Shown piece after piece: positions 1 through 8,104 of a stretch of DNA of 14,125 nt. The translations under genes and the position numbers were made by a program. Numbering within the stretch: position 1 is the stretch's first letter; each line of letters opens with the position of its first letter. Location: contig JAAZNS010000401.1 of NCBI GenBank assembly GCA_012798185.1, positions 1 to 14,125 on the forward strand, read 5' to 3'. Source of the DNA: Chloroflexota bacterium (GTDB lineage Bacteria > Chloroflexota > Anaerolineae > Anaerolineales > UBA4823). A model generated the notes under the pieces. The model ran no database searches. It was not told the origin of the DNA and was given only the letters and a program-made list of their open reading frames with translations.

Positions 1-1535
1 AGTTCGTTGACGATCAGCCCGCAGGGAATAGCGGTATCGATCAGCACCGTGATGGGTTCTGCATCCAGGTTTATGCTTATCAGATCAGGGTGTGAACTAT
101 AACTTTGTAATAATAATCCGATCAACTCGTTCAGGTATTCCGCCAGGTCAATGCTGGACAAATTACGGGATTGGTAAAGCCTTTGGTGAACCAGAGCCAT
201 TGATCGGATGCGATTTTCCATATCTTTGAATACGGTGATCACCTGTTTATCTTTAATAAAGTCTGTTTGCAAGGACAGCATCGAGCTGATCATCTGCATA
301 TTATTTTTAGTGCGGTGGTATAACTCCCGCAGTAAAGCTTCTTTCTCTTCCAGGGTGGTCTTTAATTGAATTTCTGCTTGTTTGTGCTCACTGATATCGC
401 GGATCGATTCAATCGAACCGACAAGCTCTCCGGTATTGTTGTATAGCGGCGAGGCAATTACCCAAAGGTGAGCGCCTTTTCCCTGATTGAGTTTGGCGAT
501 ATATGCTTCGGCAATTAACGTTTTGCCAAACCGTTTGAGATTTGAATAAGTAGCTTCATAAGGGGAGTCTTCGGAGAAAATCAGATCGACTAGAATCGGC
601 CGTCTTTGATCGTAAAACGGCGTTGCATATATATAATCTCCTTTGCCGAGCATTTCTTCTTTTGGAACACCGGTCATTAATTCAATTGCCCGGTTCCATG
701 CGATAACCTTGCCCTGTTTATCGATTACGAAAGTTGCATCGGGTAAAAACTCGATGATATCTTTGAGGGTTTTTTCATTTTGTTGAAGAGCTTTTTCAGC
801 TATTTTTCTTGATGTAATATCCCGGCAGAGTATGCCAATTTTATCTAAGATATGATTTTCGTCAATAATGGGAAAAACATAAATCATATCGGCGTGGTAC
901 ATTCGATCAAATTCGTATTCACACTCCACTGAAAAGGGTTTCCCTGTTTCACAAACATTTTTACAGTAATCCACGATTTTTTGTCCCTCAGGGCAAGGGT
1001 ACAAAGAATGAAATATCGCGCTCAAACCATCCTGCACATCGAGGGTAGAAATTTCGAACCGTTCCCCCAGGATTGTGTGTATTTTAAGATTTTTATCTAA
1101 AATTATTGCCAGATTATTGACCGATTTGATTAGCGCCAGATACTGTTGTTCCATCTTTTTGAGCAGGTAGTTTTCTTTCTCGATGGATAAATCCTGGATT
1201 GTTTCAGCAAATCCAGTTAATTTGCCTGCCGCATCGAAAACCGGCTCGGTTCGAATAGACCAAACTCTTCCGTCTTTTAATTCGATTTCCTGTTGCCAAA
1301 CCTTCCTGGTCTTTTTTACTGTTTCAATGGAAAAATTATATTTTTCCGCTTCAACAAAACGCCATATTTCAGGATGAGATTTCCCAATCAAATCATTAAA
1401 TGATTTTCCCCATGTTTTCACCATGGCTTCATTTGCCCACTCTAAATGAAAATCAACATCATAACAGGCAAAAATTAGCGGTATTCCATTTAAAACGCTT
1501 TTCGAGATAATATCCGAATTATTCTGCTTTTTCAT
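1..1535 (-). CDS. PAS-domain sensor histidine kinase, HisKA_2 type (3' end cut by window)
   Basis: This is a cytoplasmic sensor kinase, open for 511 codons from ATG at 1535 to the window edge. I see three PAS/PAC modules: about residues 5-118, 120-240 and 251-383. Each ends in a typical PAC strand (for example GSIESIRDIS near 380). A short coiled linker follows, then the HisKA_2 dimerisation and phosphoacceptor segment LRELYHRTKNNMQM, with His407 as the likely phosphorylation site. The last residues read CGLIVNE, the start of the N box of the HATPase domain, so the catalytic domain lies outside the window. There is no transmembrane segment, so it senses an internal signal such as redox state or a small ligand. 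The second PAS carries Cys181, 191, 195 and 205. No strong Shine-Dalgarno precedes the ATG. An in-frame TTG ten codons upstream, just after an AAGGA, is an alternative start. The partner regulator is not visible. Confidence 0.93.
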   Translation of the reverse strand, partial: MKKQNNSDIISKSVLNGIPLIFACYDVDFHLEWANEAMVKTWGKSFNDLIGKSHPEIWRFVEAEKYNFSIETVKKTRKVWQQEIELKDGRVWSIRTEPVFDAAGKLTGFAETIQDLSIEKENYLLKKMEQQYLALIKSVNNLAIILDKNLKIHTILGERFEISTLDVQDGLSAIFHSLYPCPEGQKIVDYCKNVCETGKPFSVECEYEFDRMYHADMIYVFPIIDENHILDKIGILCRDITSRKIAEKALQQNEKTLKDIIEFLPDATFVIDKQGKVIAWNRAIELMTGVPKEEMLGKGDYIYATPFYDQRRPILVDLIFSEDSPYEATYSNLKRFGKTLIAEAYIAKLNQGKGAHLWVIASPLYNNTGELVGSIESIRDISEHKQAEIQLKTTLEEKEALLRELYHRTKNNMQMISSMLSLQTDFIKDKQVITVFKDMENRIRSMALVHQRLYQSRNLSSIDLAEYLNELIGLLLQSYSSHPDLISINLDAEPITVLIDTAIPCGLIVNE

Positions 1536-1949
1536 TTTAATATTTGATTTTTGATGTACCAATATCCTTGTATGAATGAAAAAACCATGGTTTCAATACT
1601 TAACCAAGTGCAAGGTTCGCGCCACAAAAACCAACAACTAATAAAGTCGTTTGATTTTTATGATAAAGAAAAGCTTCAGCCGCAAGGATTGTACAGGAAG
1701 CGAAATCGCCTGCCAATAGTACTAAATATTTATTTATGGTGTAAGCACAACGTTTAGGGGATGAATGCGAATATTACGACCGATATCAATTTTACTCTAA
1801 GATGGTGTTTGATAGGAAAATTATTACATCCCAAGGAGTGAGCATTTATCTTTTCAGTTTCCATCAGGATGTGTAAATAAAAACTTCCTAATCAGATAAA
1901 CTTTTCAATTTATTCTGGCCTGGGCTTAATCATGGGTAAATAATAAAGG
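1536..1949. other. Intergenic region, no supported gene
   Basis: This is 414 AT-rich bases between the histidine kinase start and the methyltransferase stop. The plus strand has a 68-codon open frame (1551-1757) that opens with TTG then ATG, lacks a Shine-Dalgarno and resembles no family I know, so I do not call it. I found no convincing hairpin terminator for the glycan operon, which ends at 1950, and no tRNA-like or riboswitch-like fold. A promoter for the kinase should lie at its left end, but no box matches the consensus well. Confidence 0.6.
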
Positions 1950-2501
1950 TTATCGTGTTACAGCTTTGGCGATAAATAATTGATTACCGCCCATCAGGAA
2001 TCTTTTATATGTAACGAGCTTAAGGCCGTTTTGTATTAGTGCTGTGTGCATGCTTGTAGGAGAAAAAATGGTATGGTGCTCTTTGACTGCTTGCTTTGAA
2101 AACAATCCCAGTTGAGCACCAAATCGGTGAATCCAATCGCCTATTGGTGATGTAGTGGTGATAACCAAGTGTGCTTCTGGTCTCATTACAGAAGGGATTT
2201 GGCGAAGTATGAAAGCAGGCTGTTTAAGATGCTCGATCACAGCAATCATGGTGATCGTGTCGAATTGCTCGTCTAAAGCTAATAAATCCTGATCCAGGTC
2301 ACGCTGGTGAAATCGATAGTTGGGTCGGTGTTGTTGCAACCAAGTTAAAAACGGTTCTGGTCTTTCTATACCAACATAATACTGCCCTGGTTTTAAATAA
2401 TAAGTTAAATTTGCTAATCCGCATCCCAAATCCAGAATACTGCCATTTAGATAAGGGATGACCGCCTGAAAACGTTGTTCTTGTAAAAATCCCGATAACA
2501 T
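1950..2501 (-). CDS. Class I SAM-dependent methyltransferase
   Basis: A 183-residue protein with a Rossmann-fold methyltransferase domain (Methyltransf_11/23-like). Motif I is ILDLGCG at residues 22-28. The acidic residue that ends strand 2 and should bind the SAM ribose is E46 in VGIER. FDTITMIAVIEHL at about 80-92 is the usual motif II/III stretch with the EHL signature. The rest completes the sheet with a GGNQLFIAKA end. At 183 residues it is short for the family: there is almost no N-terminal extension, and the substrate-binding cap is small. The ATG at 2501 is preceded by AAGGGG nine bases upstream. It follows the membrane glycosyltransferase after 13 bases, so it is probably the last gene of the glycan operon and methylates a sugar, lipid or glycan intermediate. 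The substrate cannot be read from the sequence. Confidence 0.9.
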   Translation of the reverse strand: MLSGFLQEQRFQAVIPYLNGSILDLGCGLANLTYYLKPGQYYVGIERPEPFLTWLQQHRPNYRFHQRDLDQDLLALDEQFDTITMIAVIEHLKQPAFILRQIPSVMRPEAHLVITTTSPIGDWIHRFGAQLGLFSKQAVKEHHTIFSPTSMHTALIQNGLKLVTYKRFLMGGNQLFIAKAVTR

Positions 2502-2514
2502 GGAAAAATTCCCC

Positions 2515-5403
2515 TTATTGAGCTATGTTTGGCGGGATATATTCAACGATTAACTCTTCGAAATTCCAAATTTGCTTAGTCGTGTTACTGGTATCTATCA
2601 TTGGTTGGTCAGAGGTACGATAAACCTGCCAATAGCCTTCGTTTGGAGGCGGTTCAGCCCAGGATGGTTTGGAAAGAATTCTAATATTATTTCCAATGCG
2701 GGTTGAATAGTCCGAGCGAATAGGATTAGTTTTCCCAGGACCGAGAAAATACCAGTTCCAACACCAGAATAGCCTTTCGTGAGCCAAATAGATCACTTCA
2801 CCGGGTTGAATGTTAGTTTTAACGAATTTGGCAGCGTGTTTGAAATCCCAGGGATAAACCAGCGTATCGGTTTGCGTGTATAAAGCCAGGCTGAAGATAC
2901 TAAAGGTGAGCGTCGTTAAGGCAATTGCAGTGGTTCTCCGCCAATTAGTGTTATCGAGCAATCTATCCAACCAAATCGCCACTGTAAGGAGCATAAAAGG
3001 GACAATTAACCCTAAGCCACGAAATAACCAGATCGGGCGTAATAGGTAGCTAATTGCTATTGTAGTCAGGATAGGTGTAAACAAATAAGCCAAAACCACA
3101 ATACGGGAAGACTGCCAGCGAATTACAGTGTAAATACAAATTGCCAGCCAGGTAATAATAGCGATTGTTTGTAACCAAATTGGGCAAGTATTACAATATC
3201 CGAACAGGTGAATAAAAAGGGTGGTGATGATGTCCTTGAAACCAGGTACAACGGCAGGTGTGACATTTCCGATTGTCCAGGCACGCTGTAACCAAGGGAT
3301 ATAGGCAACAATAATCGATATCTGGATAATCATCCATGTCCAAAGTTGACTCGGTTTAGTTTCTTTTCTGAGAACAAAGATTAAAGCATGGAGATATACT
3401 GCTGGAAGGATTAGAAAACTGATTCCATGCAGATACAAAAAAGCGACAGTTACAAAGAATAAACCGACTCCAGGTAGGAACTTGCGCTGGCAGAGTATTA
3501 CTAGGTTGTTTAACTCATACACCCATATGACCAGTAACATCCATAAAGCATAATTTCGAGCTTCGCTGCCATAGTTAACAGCGTAGGGAGAAATTGCAAA
3601 TAATAAGCTTACCAGAATCGCTGTGCGGCGATTAAAATACTTGTAAGTAACAAAATAAAGAGAAGCAATGGCGATAATTAATATCAACACACTATTGGAT
3701 TTGATCCATAAGTCGCTGGTGCCTAACTTTAACCAATAATGCAATTGTATATAATACAATGGGGGATGAGGATCAAATGTGTGGACTGATGTCAACAAAT
3801 CGGGTAATGGCAAAATGGCATGGGTTACAGATTGAAGTTCGTCGTACCACAAACCTTTTCCGTACATAGCAAGATATCTAACTACGGTGGCCAACCCTAA
3901 AATACCCCATAATGGGATATGAGTTTTTAGAATTTGCCATATAGAAAATGTTTTAAGGTACTTGGTTTGATCGAAAATATGTTTTAGTTCTGTTTTTATT
4001 GATATGTCTTGGTGATTGATGAGAATTATTCCCAATATCAACCAGATACTCATGACTGACAGAAAACCCAGGCTTAGGAAAATGGTGCTGATGGTGTGAT
4101 GAAAGAGGTAATCGAGATAAAAGAAGGAATCATTAACAAGCAGAAGAAGATATAATATTAGGGAAAAGCAATAAAAGTAATTTATATCAATAGATTTCGA
4201 TATAGAATATTGCCAAAGGAAGACCAACGGAGCGATTACCAAAGCAAAGGCGGAAAACCAACCCAATGGTAGAAACAAAACAACGGATACTAGTAGAAAA
4301 GAAACACGTAATAAATCATAAATGTTTTGATTTTTCTGCTTTTGGGAAAACCAATTTACAATGAAGCAACTGCCAGTTAATAGAGCAAAGATGTACTTGA
4401 CAACAAATGCCAAAGTTTTACCCAGGACAATCGAATGAATAAGAGGGCGAAAAATTGCAATACCATTTGTGCTGGGTTTGGTTAGTGTAAAGAGCTGAAA
4501 CGCGTATTCACCTGATGAAAAAAAACGTTTAATAGTAGGTTCGATCGACAGGTTGATCCAAAAATTATTTTCTATCTGATTTAGACCTAATAAAATATCT
4601 CGGAAATAGACAAGAGTATTTGTTAATCCAGCGCCAAAAATCCCAATGATTATGGTAACAAATATCGTTAGTATAGCGTTGATTGCTATATTGCGATGGT
4701 TATAGAAAAAATAATAAATAACCAGGATTGCATAAAAAATTTTAATACCCACTGCAAGACCAAGAGCTATACCAGCGATAATTTGCCAGGTTTTGTTTTC
4801 TTTTTGGCAAGAGCCATAAAGTGTCAAAGAAACCAAGAACAATAACAAAAGGTTGACTTGACCAAAGATGATTATGTTGTGATAAACGGGTGGAAAGATC
4901 AATAAAAATAAGAACACGAGAAGGAATTTTCTCCCATTTATATTTATTCCTCCAGTTTTCAATAAAATAAATGCACTAAGGCCCAGACACAAAAGGTTCA
5001 ATAACGCCCACACACGAATCGCTATGAGGTGAGGAAGAAGCGCAATGGGTTGGAGGAGGACTGCAAAGAAAGGAGGGTAGATATAATTCGAGAATCCGGT
5101 AACCATGCCAGAAATCTTGGCGGCGTTTTCTAAAACGCCACGGCTGTAAATGGATTGATTGGAATTAATATTGAGGGCAGCAGATGCAGCATAATAAGCG
5201 CCAAAATCATATTGATAATAAGCAGTCGGATACGTTTGATTATAGAAAAAATGAATGGTGATTTGCTGTAATCTAAATCCGCCTAAAAGGATTACAAGCG
5301 TAAATAAAATCCAATTAAGAGATGATAAACAATTAAATTTTACCCGAGTCGGGATTGTCCGTTCCAGTGTTATATTTGGACGATTGACTGTATGATTTTG
5401 CAT
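2515..5403 (-). CDS. Double GT-C membrane glycosyltransferase (GT87/DUF2029-like fused to PMT_2/ArnT-like)
   Basis: A 962-residue polytopic protein with two glycosyltransferase-like halves. The N-terminal half (about 25-465) has GT87/DUF2029 hallmarks: the YDFGAYY acidic site with D66 in the first external loop, YIYPPFF at 107-113, GQVN at 181-184 and a Lys (K221) in a helix. The C-terminal half (about 490-850) has PMT_2/GT39/GT83 hallmarks: WYDEL with D521-E522 in its first loop and HPPLYY at 546-551. A soluble tail of about 110 residues follows. GT-C enzymes of these families transfer sugars from polyprenyl-phosphate donors on the outer face of the membrane, so each half could carry out one transfer. 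Each half has its own acidic loop, so both could be active. The ATG at 5403 lies inside the preceding gene (34-base overlap), which points to translational coupling. Acceptor and sugar are unknown. An assembly or sequencing join of two genes is less likely because the frame is uninterrupted. Confidence 0.87.
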   Translation of the reverse strand: MQNHTVNRPNITLERTIPTRVKFNCLSSLNWILFTLVILLGGFRLQQITIHFFYNQTYPTAYYQYDFGAYYAASAALNINSNQSIYSRGVLENAAKISGMVTGFSNYIYPPFFAVLLQPIALLPHLIAIRVWALLNLLCLGLSAFILLKTGGININGRKFLLVFLFLLIFPPVYHNIIIFGQVNLLLLFLVSLTLYGSCQKENKTWQIIAGIALGLAVGIKIFYAILVIYYFFYNHRNIAINAILTIFVTIIIGIFGAGLTNTLVYFRDILLGLNQIENNFWINLSIEPTIKRFFSSGEYAFQLFTLTKPSTNGIAIFRPLIHSIVLGKTLAFVVKYIFALLTGSCFIVNWFSQKQKNQNIYDLLRVSFLLVSVVLFLPLGWFSAFALVIAPLVFLWQYSISKSIDINYFYCFSLILYLLLLVNDSFFYLDYLFHHTISTIFLSLGFLSVMSIWLILGIILINHQDISIKTELKHIFDQTKYLKTFSIWQILKTHIPLWGILGLATVVRYLAMYGKGLWYDELQSVTHAILPLPDLLTSVHTFDPHPPLYYIQLHYWLKLGTSDLWIKSNSVLILIIAIASLYFVTYKYFNRRTAILVSLLFAISPYAVNYGSEARNYALWMLLVIWVYELNNLVILCQRKFLPGVGLFFVTVAFLYLHGISFLILPAVYLHALIFVLRKETKPSQLWTWMIIQISIIVAYIPWLQRAWTIGNVTPAVVPGFKDIITTLFIHLFGYCNTCPIWLQTIAIITWLAICIYTVIRWQSSRIVVLAYLFTPILTTIAISYLLRPIWLFRGLGLIVPFMLLTVAIWLDRLLDNTNWRRTTAIALTTLTFSIFSLALYTQTDTLVYPWDFKHAAKFVKTNIQPGEVIYLAHERLFWCWNWYFLGPGKTNPIRSDYSTRIGNNIRILSKPSWAEPPPNEGYWQVYRTSDQPMIDTSNTTKQIWNFEELIVEYIPPNIAQ

Positions 5404-6524
5404 AAATGTTCACTTATTATATTAAATTTTAGATTCTCTAGATAGAAAGAATATCCCCGCGATGCAATTTTAGCGCATAGCTCGGGTTGCATGGAAAGCG
5501 TTAGAATTGCATCTGCCAATGCTTTTGGATTTTCACGCTCGCAAAGAAAGATTTGTTCTCCATGTTTGAGGATGGCTCGCATTGTTGGAGAATCACCGTT
5601 GATGACCGGTTTCGCCATTGCGAGTCCTTCATGTATTTTGTTTTGCATGGTCAATAATGCCTGCGGAGTGTTGCCAAAAGTTCCCAATAGTACGTCGCAT
5701 TCAGCGATTTTTTGGACTAGCTCGTCTTTCTCCAACCAGTCGATAAAAGCAACATTTCTCAATCCGAACTTATGTGCCATCTGTTCTGCTTTTGGGCGGT
5801 CTAGACCTGCTCCAATGAACTCAAAATAAATTTCGGGATGGTCGACTAAATTGTTTGCCGCCTGAACGATGACTGGTACACCATGATTAGGAATATAGCT
5901 TCCATAATATAAACACACGAAACGCGAATCATTTTTCCGAGGATTGAGTGATGGTCGAAATAACCGATCATCGGCGCCAAGTGGCAGCAACCGAATTTTC
6001 TCTTCTTGAATTTTATATTCCTTTTGATACCATTCTGCATAAGTAGGGGTATCTATAATGAAAAGGTCTGGCATCCGCATCGATGTCTTTTCCAGCCAGT
6101 GGATTAATTTTATTGTTAGCGGGCTTTTTTTATCAAGATGACGTTCGTTGGCGATTAAATACAGGGACATTAACACATCCCAAATCAAAGGTTTTCCCCG
6201 TAATATTGATAAAAGTCTGCCAAGTGGTACATCAAACTGTCCAGGATAGCCTATCATCATGACATCGTAATCGCCGATTTTATGGTATTCACTCAGAAGA
6301 GTCAAATATGCTTTGATTGCTCGCCACCAAAAGGAGGGATTTTTCCAACCACCACTGGCAATCTGTTGACGATCTTCATATCCTTGCCATAGAGCAGCGT
6401 GGCAGGGAATCACTTCAAAACCACACAACCGTAGCCGGTCAATCATCAACCGGTTGCGCTCGTAATTTGCTCGATAAGTACCAAAATAGCATATACGCAA
6501 ATGACGAGGGTTATGTTGGCTCAT
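5370..6524 (-). CDS. GT4-family glycosyltransferase (GT-B fold)
   Basis: A 384-residue soluble or membrane-associated glycosyltransferase. The N-terminal Rossmann half (about 9-185) opens with LRICYFGTYRANYERNR and closes with PLGADDRLFRP at 181-191, the usual GT4 hinge. The C-terminal nucleotide-sugar-binding half has LYYGSY, FIGAG, the WLEKDEL loop and ECDVLLG. It ends in NKIHEGLAMAKPVI (295-308), the variant of the donor-binding motif found in GT4 enzymes that lack a full EX7E. It should use a nucleotide sugar in the cytoplasm and retain anomeric configuration, as family GT4 does. It is the first gene of the AT-rich glycan operon, and its last 34 bases overlap the GT-C gene. The Shine-Dalgarno is weak, but the ATG at 6524 fits the family N-terminus. 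Donor and acceptor cannot be deduced. Confidence 0.92.
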   Translation of the reverse strand: MSQHNPRHLRICYFGTYRANYERNRLMIDRLRLCGFEVIPCHAALWQGYEDRQQIASGGWKNPSFWWRAIKAYLTLLSEYHKIGDYDVMMIGYPGQFDVPLGRLLSILRGKPLIWDVLMSLYLIANERHLDKKSPLTIKLIHWLEKTSMRMPDLFIIDTPTYAEWYQKEYKIQEEKIRLLPLGADDRLFRPSLNPRKNDSRFVCLYYGSYIPNHGVPVIVQAANNLVDHPEIYFEFIGAGLDRPKAEQMAHKFGLRNVAFIDWLEKDELVQKIAECDVLLGTFGNTPQALLTMQNKIHEGLAMAKPVINGDSPTMRAILKHGEQIFLCERENPKALADAILTLSMQPELCAKIASRGYSFYLENLKFNIISEHLCKIIQSIVQI

Positions 6525-6559
6525 GGAACGTTGTATCCGAATATTTCCATATAACCATT

Positions 6560-6588
6560 ATTATAAATGAATTAATATGCATTCATTT
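6560..6588 (-). promoter_or_regulatory. Candidate promoter -10 box with flanking 8-bp inverted repeat, glycan operon
   Basis: On the minus strand a perfect TATAAT lies at 6565-6560, about 36 bases before the GT4 start codon, a suitable distance for a leader of about 30 bases. It abuts a perfect inverted repeat, AAATGAAT-N8-ATTCATTT (6565-6588), which looks like a dimeric regulator's operator covering the -35 to -10 spacer. No good -35 hexamer is present at 16-18 bases, so the promoter may need an activator or the match may be chance in AT-rich DNA. A second TATAAT occurs further upstream, near 6613-6618. Confidence 0.35.
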
Positions 6589-6662
6589 CCAACAACTATA
6601 TGGCAAGAAATTATAAAACGAAAACTGTATTGTTGCCTGTTTTTATAAAAAGTAATGGTTAA

Positions 6663-6689
6663 TCGGGTAATGATTTAAGTAATACCCGA
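6663..6689 (-). repeat. 7-bp inverted repeat (possible weak terminator or operator)
   Basis: TCGGGTA (6663-6669) and TACCCGA (6683-6689) form a perfect 7-bp stem with a 13-base loop. It lies 57 bases past the stop of the broken SnoaL-like gene. On the minus strand it is followed by a mixed AT stretch reaching a T5 run about ten bases on, not an immediate U tract, so terminator function is doubtful. It could equally be a binding site upstream of the glycan operon. Confidence 0.28.
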
Positions 6690-6745
6690 AATATTTAATT
6701 CCAGGAATGATCTTCGACCCAGATCTGGCTCTTAGACATGTTATT

Positions 6746-7130
6746 TTAAGACGGCTGTGGTTTTGACCAGTGAGTTTGAACAATTTGCCATTGACCATTT
6801 ATTAGCTTATAAACTTCTGTACAATTCCAGCGGCATTGGCTTTCACCAGCATATGACACATAATTGAAGGTCAACACAGCCAATTTACCTTCTTGCTGTG
6901 CGTTGGGGTTATTCAATTCAAACCGATCGAAGTATATACTTCCCTGAATGCCTTCGTAATATCCGGTTAGCTTTGTTAATCTGTCTATCCGAAATTCCCA
7001 ATAGGGATCAAAATAAACCATCTCAGGAGCAGATATTTCAAAAAAACTGAGGAATTACCTTTCCCCATCTCTCCAGGGCTGCTTTTTCCTTAGCGATGAT
7101 TGTTTCCGCAGTTTAATTTTTACCACTCAT
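6746..7130 (-). pseudogene. Broken SnoaL/DUF4440-like protein gene (nonsense codon plus frameshift)
   Basis: The open part (from ATG at 7021, 91 codons) is the C-terminal two thirds of a SnoaL-like fold: VYFDPYWE, GKLAVLTFNYVS, RWNCTEVYKLINGQW and QTHWSKP. The missing N-terminal helix is still readable upstream: from ATG at 7130 one reads MSGKN, then a TAA at 7115-7113, then, in the same frame, ETIIAKEKAALERWGK. A run of seven T (plus-strand A at 7040-7046) then shifts the frame; with six T it would join directly to FEISAPEMVYFDP. The ATG at 7130 has AGAGG nine bases upstream, which supports it as the original start. Intact relatives are about 125-130 residues long and of mostly unknown function. 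I infer a decayed gene. A homopolymer sequencing error could explain the frameshift but not the TAA. A shortened product from 7021 would lack the first helix and has only a poor ribosome site. Confidence 0.75.
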
Positions 7131-7289
7131 TCTAAAGAACCTCTTTTATAAAATAACATAGTATTTTCAGGGAAAAAGATTTCTCACTTGAGCATCTGGC
7201 GTATCTATATATGGTTGCGCCGTTCTGCAATTATTTAACCTGGCAGGAACTTTTTACCGCATCCCTTTGCTTTTCCCGTTGTAAGCAAA

Positions 7290-8087
7290 TTATAACGTCT
7301 CAACCAACCAACGGGTTGCGAGCTCAATAACTGTTATGGCGACTGACTTGTCTTCGCCAAGTATGCCAAACACGTGATCTGTGTTGGTGATGATCAATGC
7401 TTCTTTAGGATGAGCGGAAGACGAAGCCGCCAGTAAAGTCGCGTTCGTTGCGGAATAATCCTGTTCCCCAGCCAGAGCGAGCAAAGCGCCTGAATATGAT
7501 TTGATACAAGCTGATAAATCGAATTCATTCAGACTTTCAAAAAACGCAGATTTTAAGCGTACCTGCCCTTGCTGGAGGTTCAGATCAATAAAACCCTGCT
7601 TTTTCGCTTGGATAAAGGCATATTGACCATATTTACTTTGCAGATCATGCGCCATATTTGCGACCGGTGAGAGCAGCACTAATGATTTAAAAACGATTGG
7701 ATTTTGGGCAGCCGCGATCATGGCAATTGCTGCGCCAAGGCTGAAACCGACCAATCCCAGGCGGGATGGTTGGCAATATTCGCTGTCTGTCAGCCATTTG
7801 ATTGCGTTTTGGGCATCCTGAACTTGCGAATGGATGGTCAATTCCTGAAAATTCCCCCCGCTTTCACCGCAGCCACGGAAATCGATGCGCAAGGAGAGAA
7901 TCCCGCGGTTAGCCAGGGAAGCTGACAGCATTCGATAATATCCGCCCACTTCATCCTTTTGACTGGCGAAGCCATGGAGCAATATTACCCCGGGTGTCGG
8001 TATAGCCGATTGAGGGATAGTCAGGATGCCGGCAATCTGGTCTGGAAGCGTTATATTTCGTTGAGTAAAAGAAACACTCGGCTGCAT
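7290..8087 (-). CDS. Alpha/beta hydrolase (esterase-like)
   Basis: A 265-residue serine hydrolase without signal peptide, hence cytoplasmic. The oxyanion-hole motif LLHGFASQKDE starts near 36. RIDFRGCGESGG (67-78) is the strand-4 motif typical of the feruloyl-esterase-like and dienelactone-hydrolase-like branch. The nucleophile is Ser116 in GFSLG, the acid is Asp210 in GEQDYSA and the base is His238 in TDHVF, so the triad is complete. A short lid lies at about 145-190. The length is normal for the family. It starts 17 bases after the CrtO-like membrane protein and so probably shares its transcript. The substrate is an ester or amide of unknown identity. The ATG at 8087 lacks a strong Shine-Dalgarno but fits the conserved start of the domain. 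Confidence 0.92.
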   Translation of the reverse strand: MQPSVSFTQRNITLPDQIAGILTIPQSAIPTPGVILLHGFASQKDEVGGYYRMLSASLANRGILSLRIDFRGCGESGGNFQELTIHSQVQDAQNAIKWLTDSEYCQPSRLGLVGFSLGAAIAMIAAAQNPIVFKSLVLLSPVANMAHDLQSKYGQYAFIQAKKQGFIDLNLQQGQVRLKSAFFESLNEFDLSACIKSYSGALLALAGEQDYSATNATLLAASSSAHPKEALIITNTDHVFGILGEDKSVAITVIELATRWLVETL

Positions 8088-8104
8088 GAAGAAGAATTCG
8101 ATAG

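Noticed and set aside
1183..1377. Plus-strand frame opposite the histidine kinase
   Set aside because: It lies antisense to a clear PAS domain and has no recognisable features.
1551..1757. 68-codon plus-strand frame in the spacer right of the kinase start
   Set aside because: It opens with TTG, has no ribosome site, has an unusual composition and resembles no known family; likely chance.
1536..1949. Possible riboswitch or ncRNA in the 414-base spacer
   Set aside because: I found no paired helices, conserved motif or terminator that would support one.
5491..5829. 112-codon plus-strand frame
   Set aside because: It lies antisense to the donor-binding half of the GT4 gene; a reading shadow.
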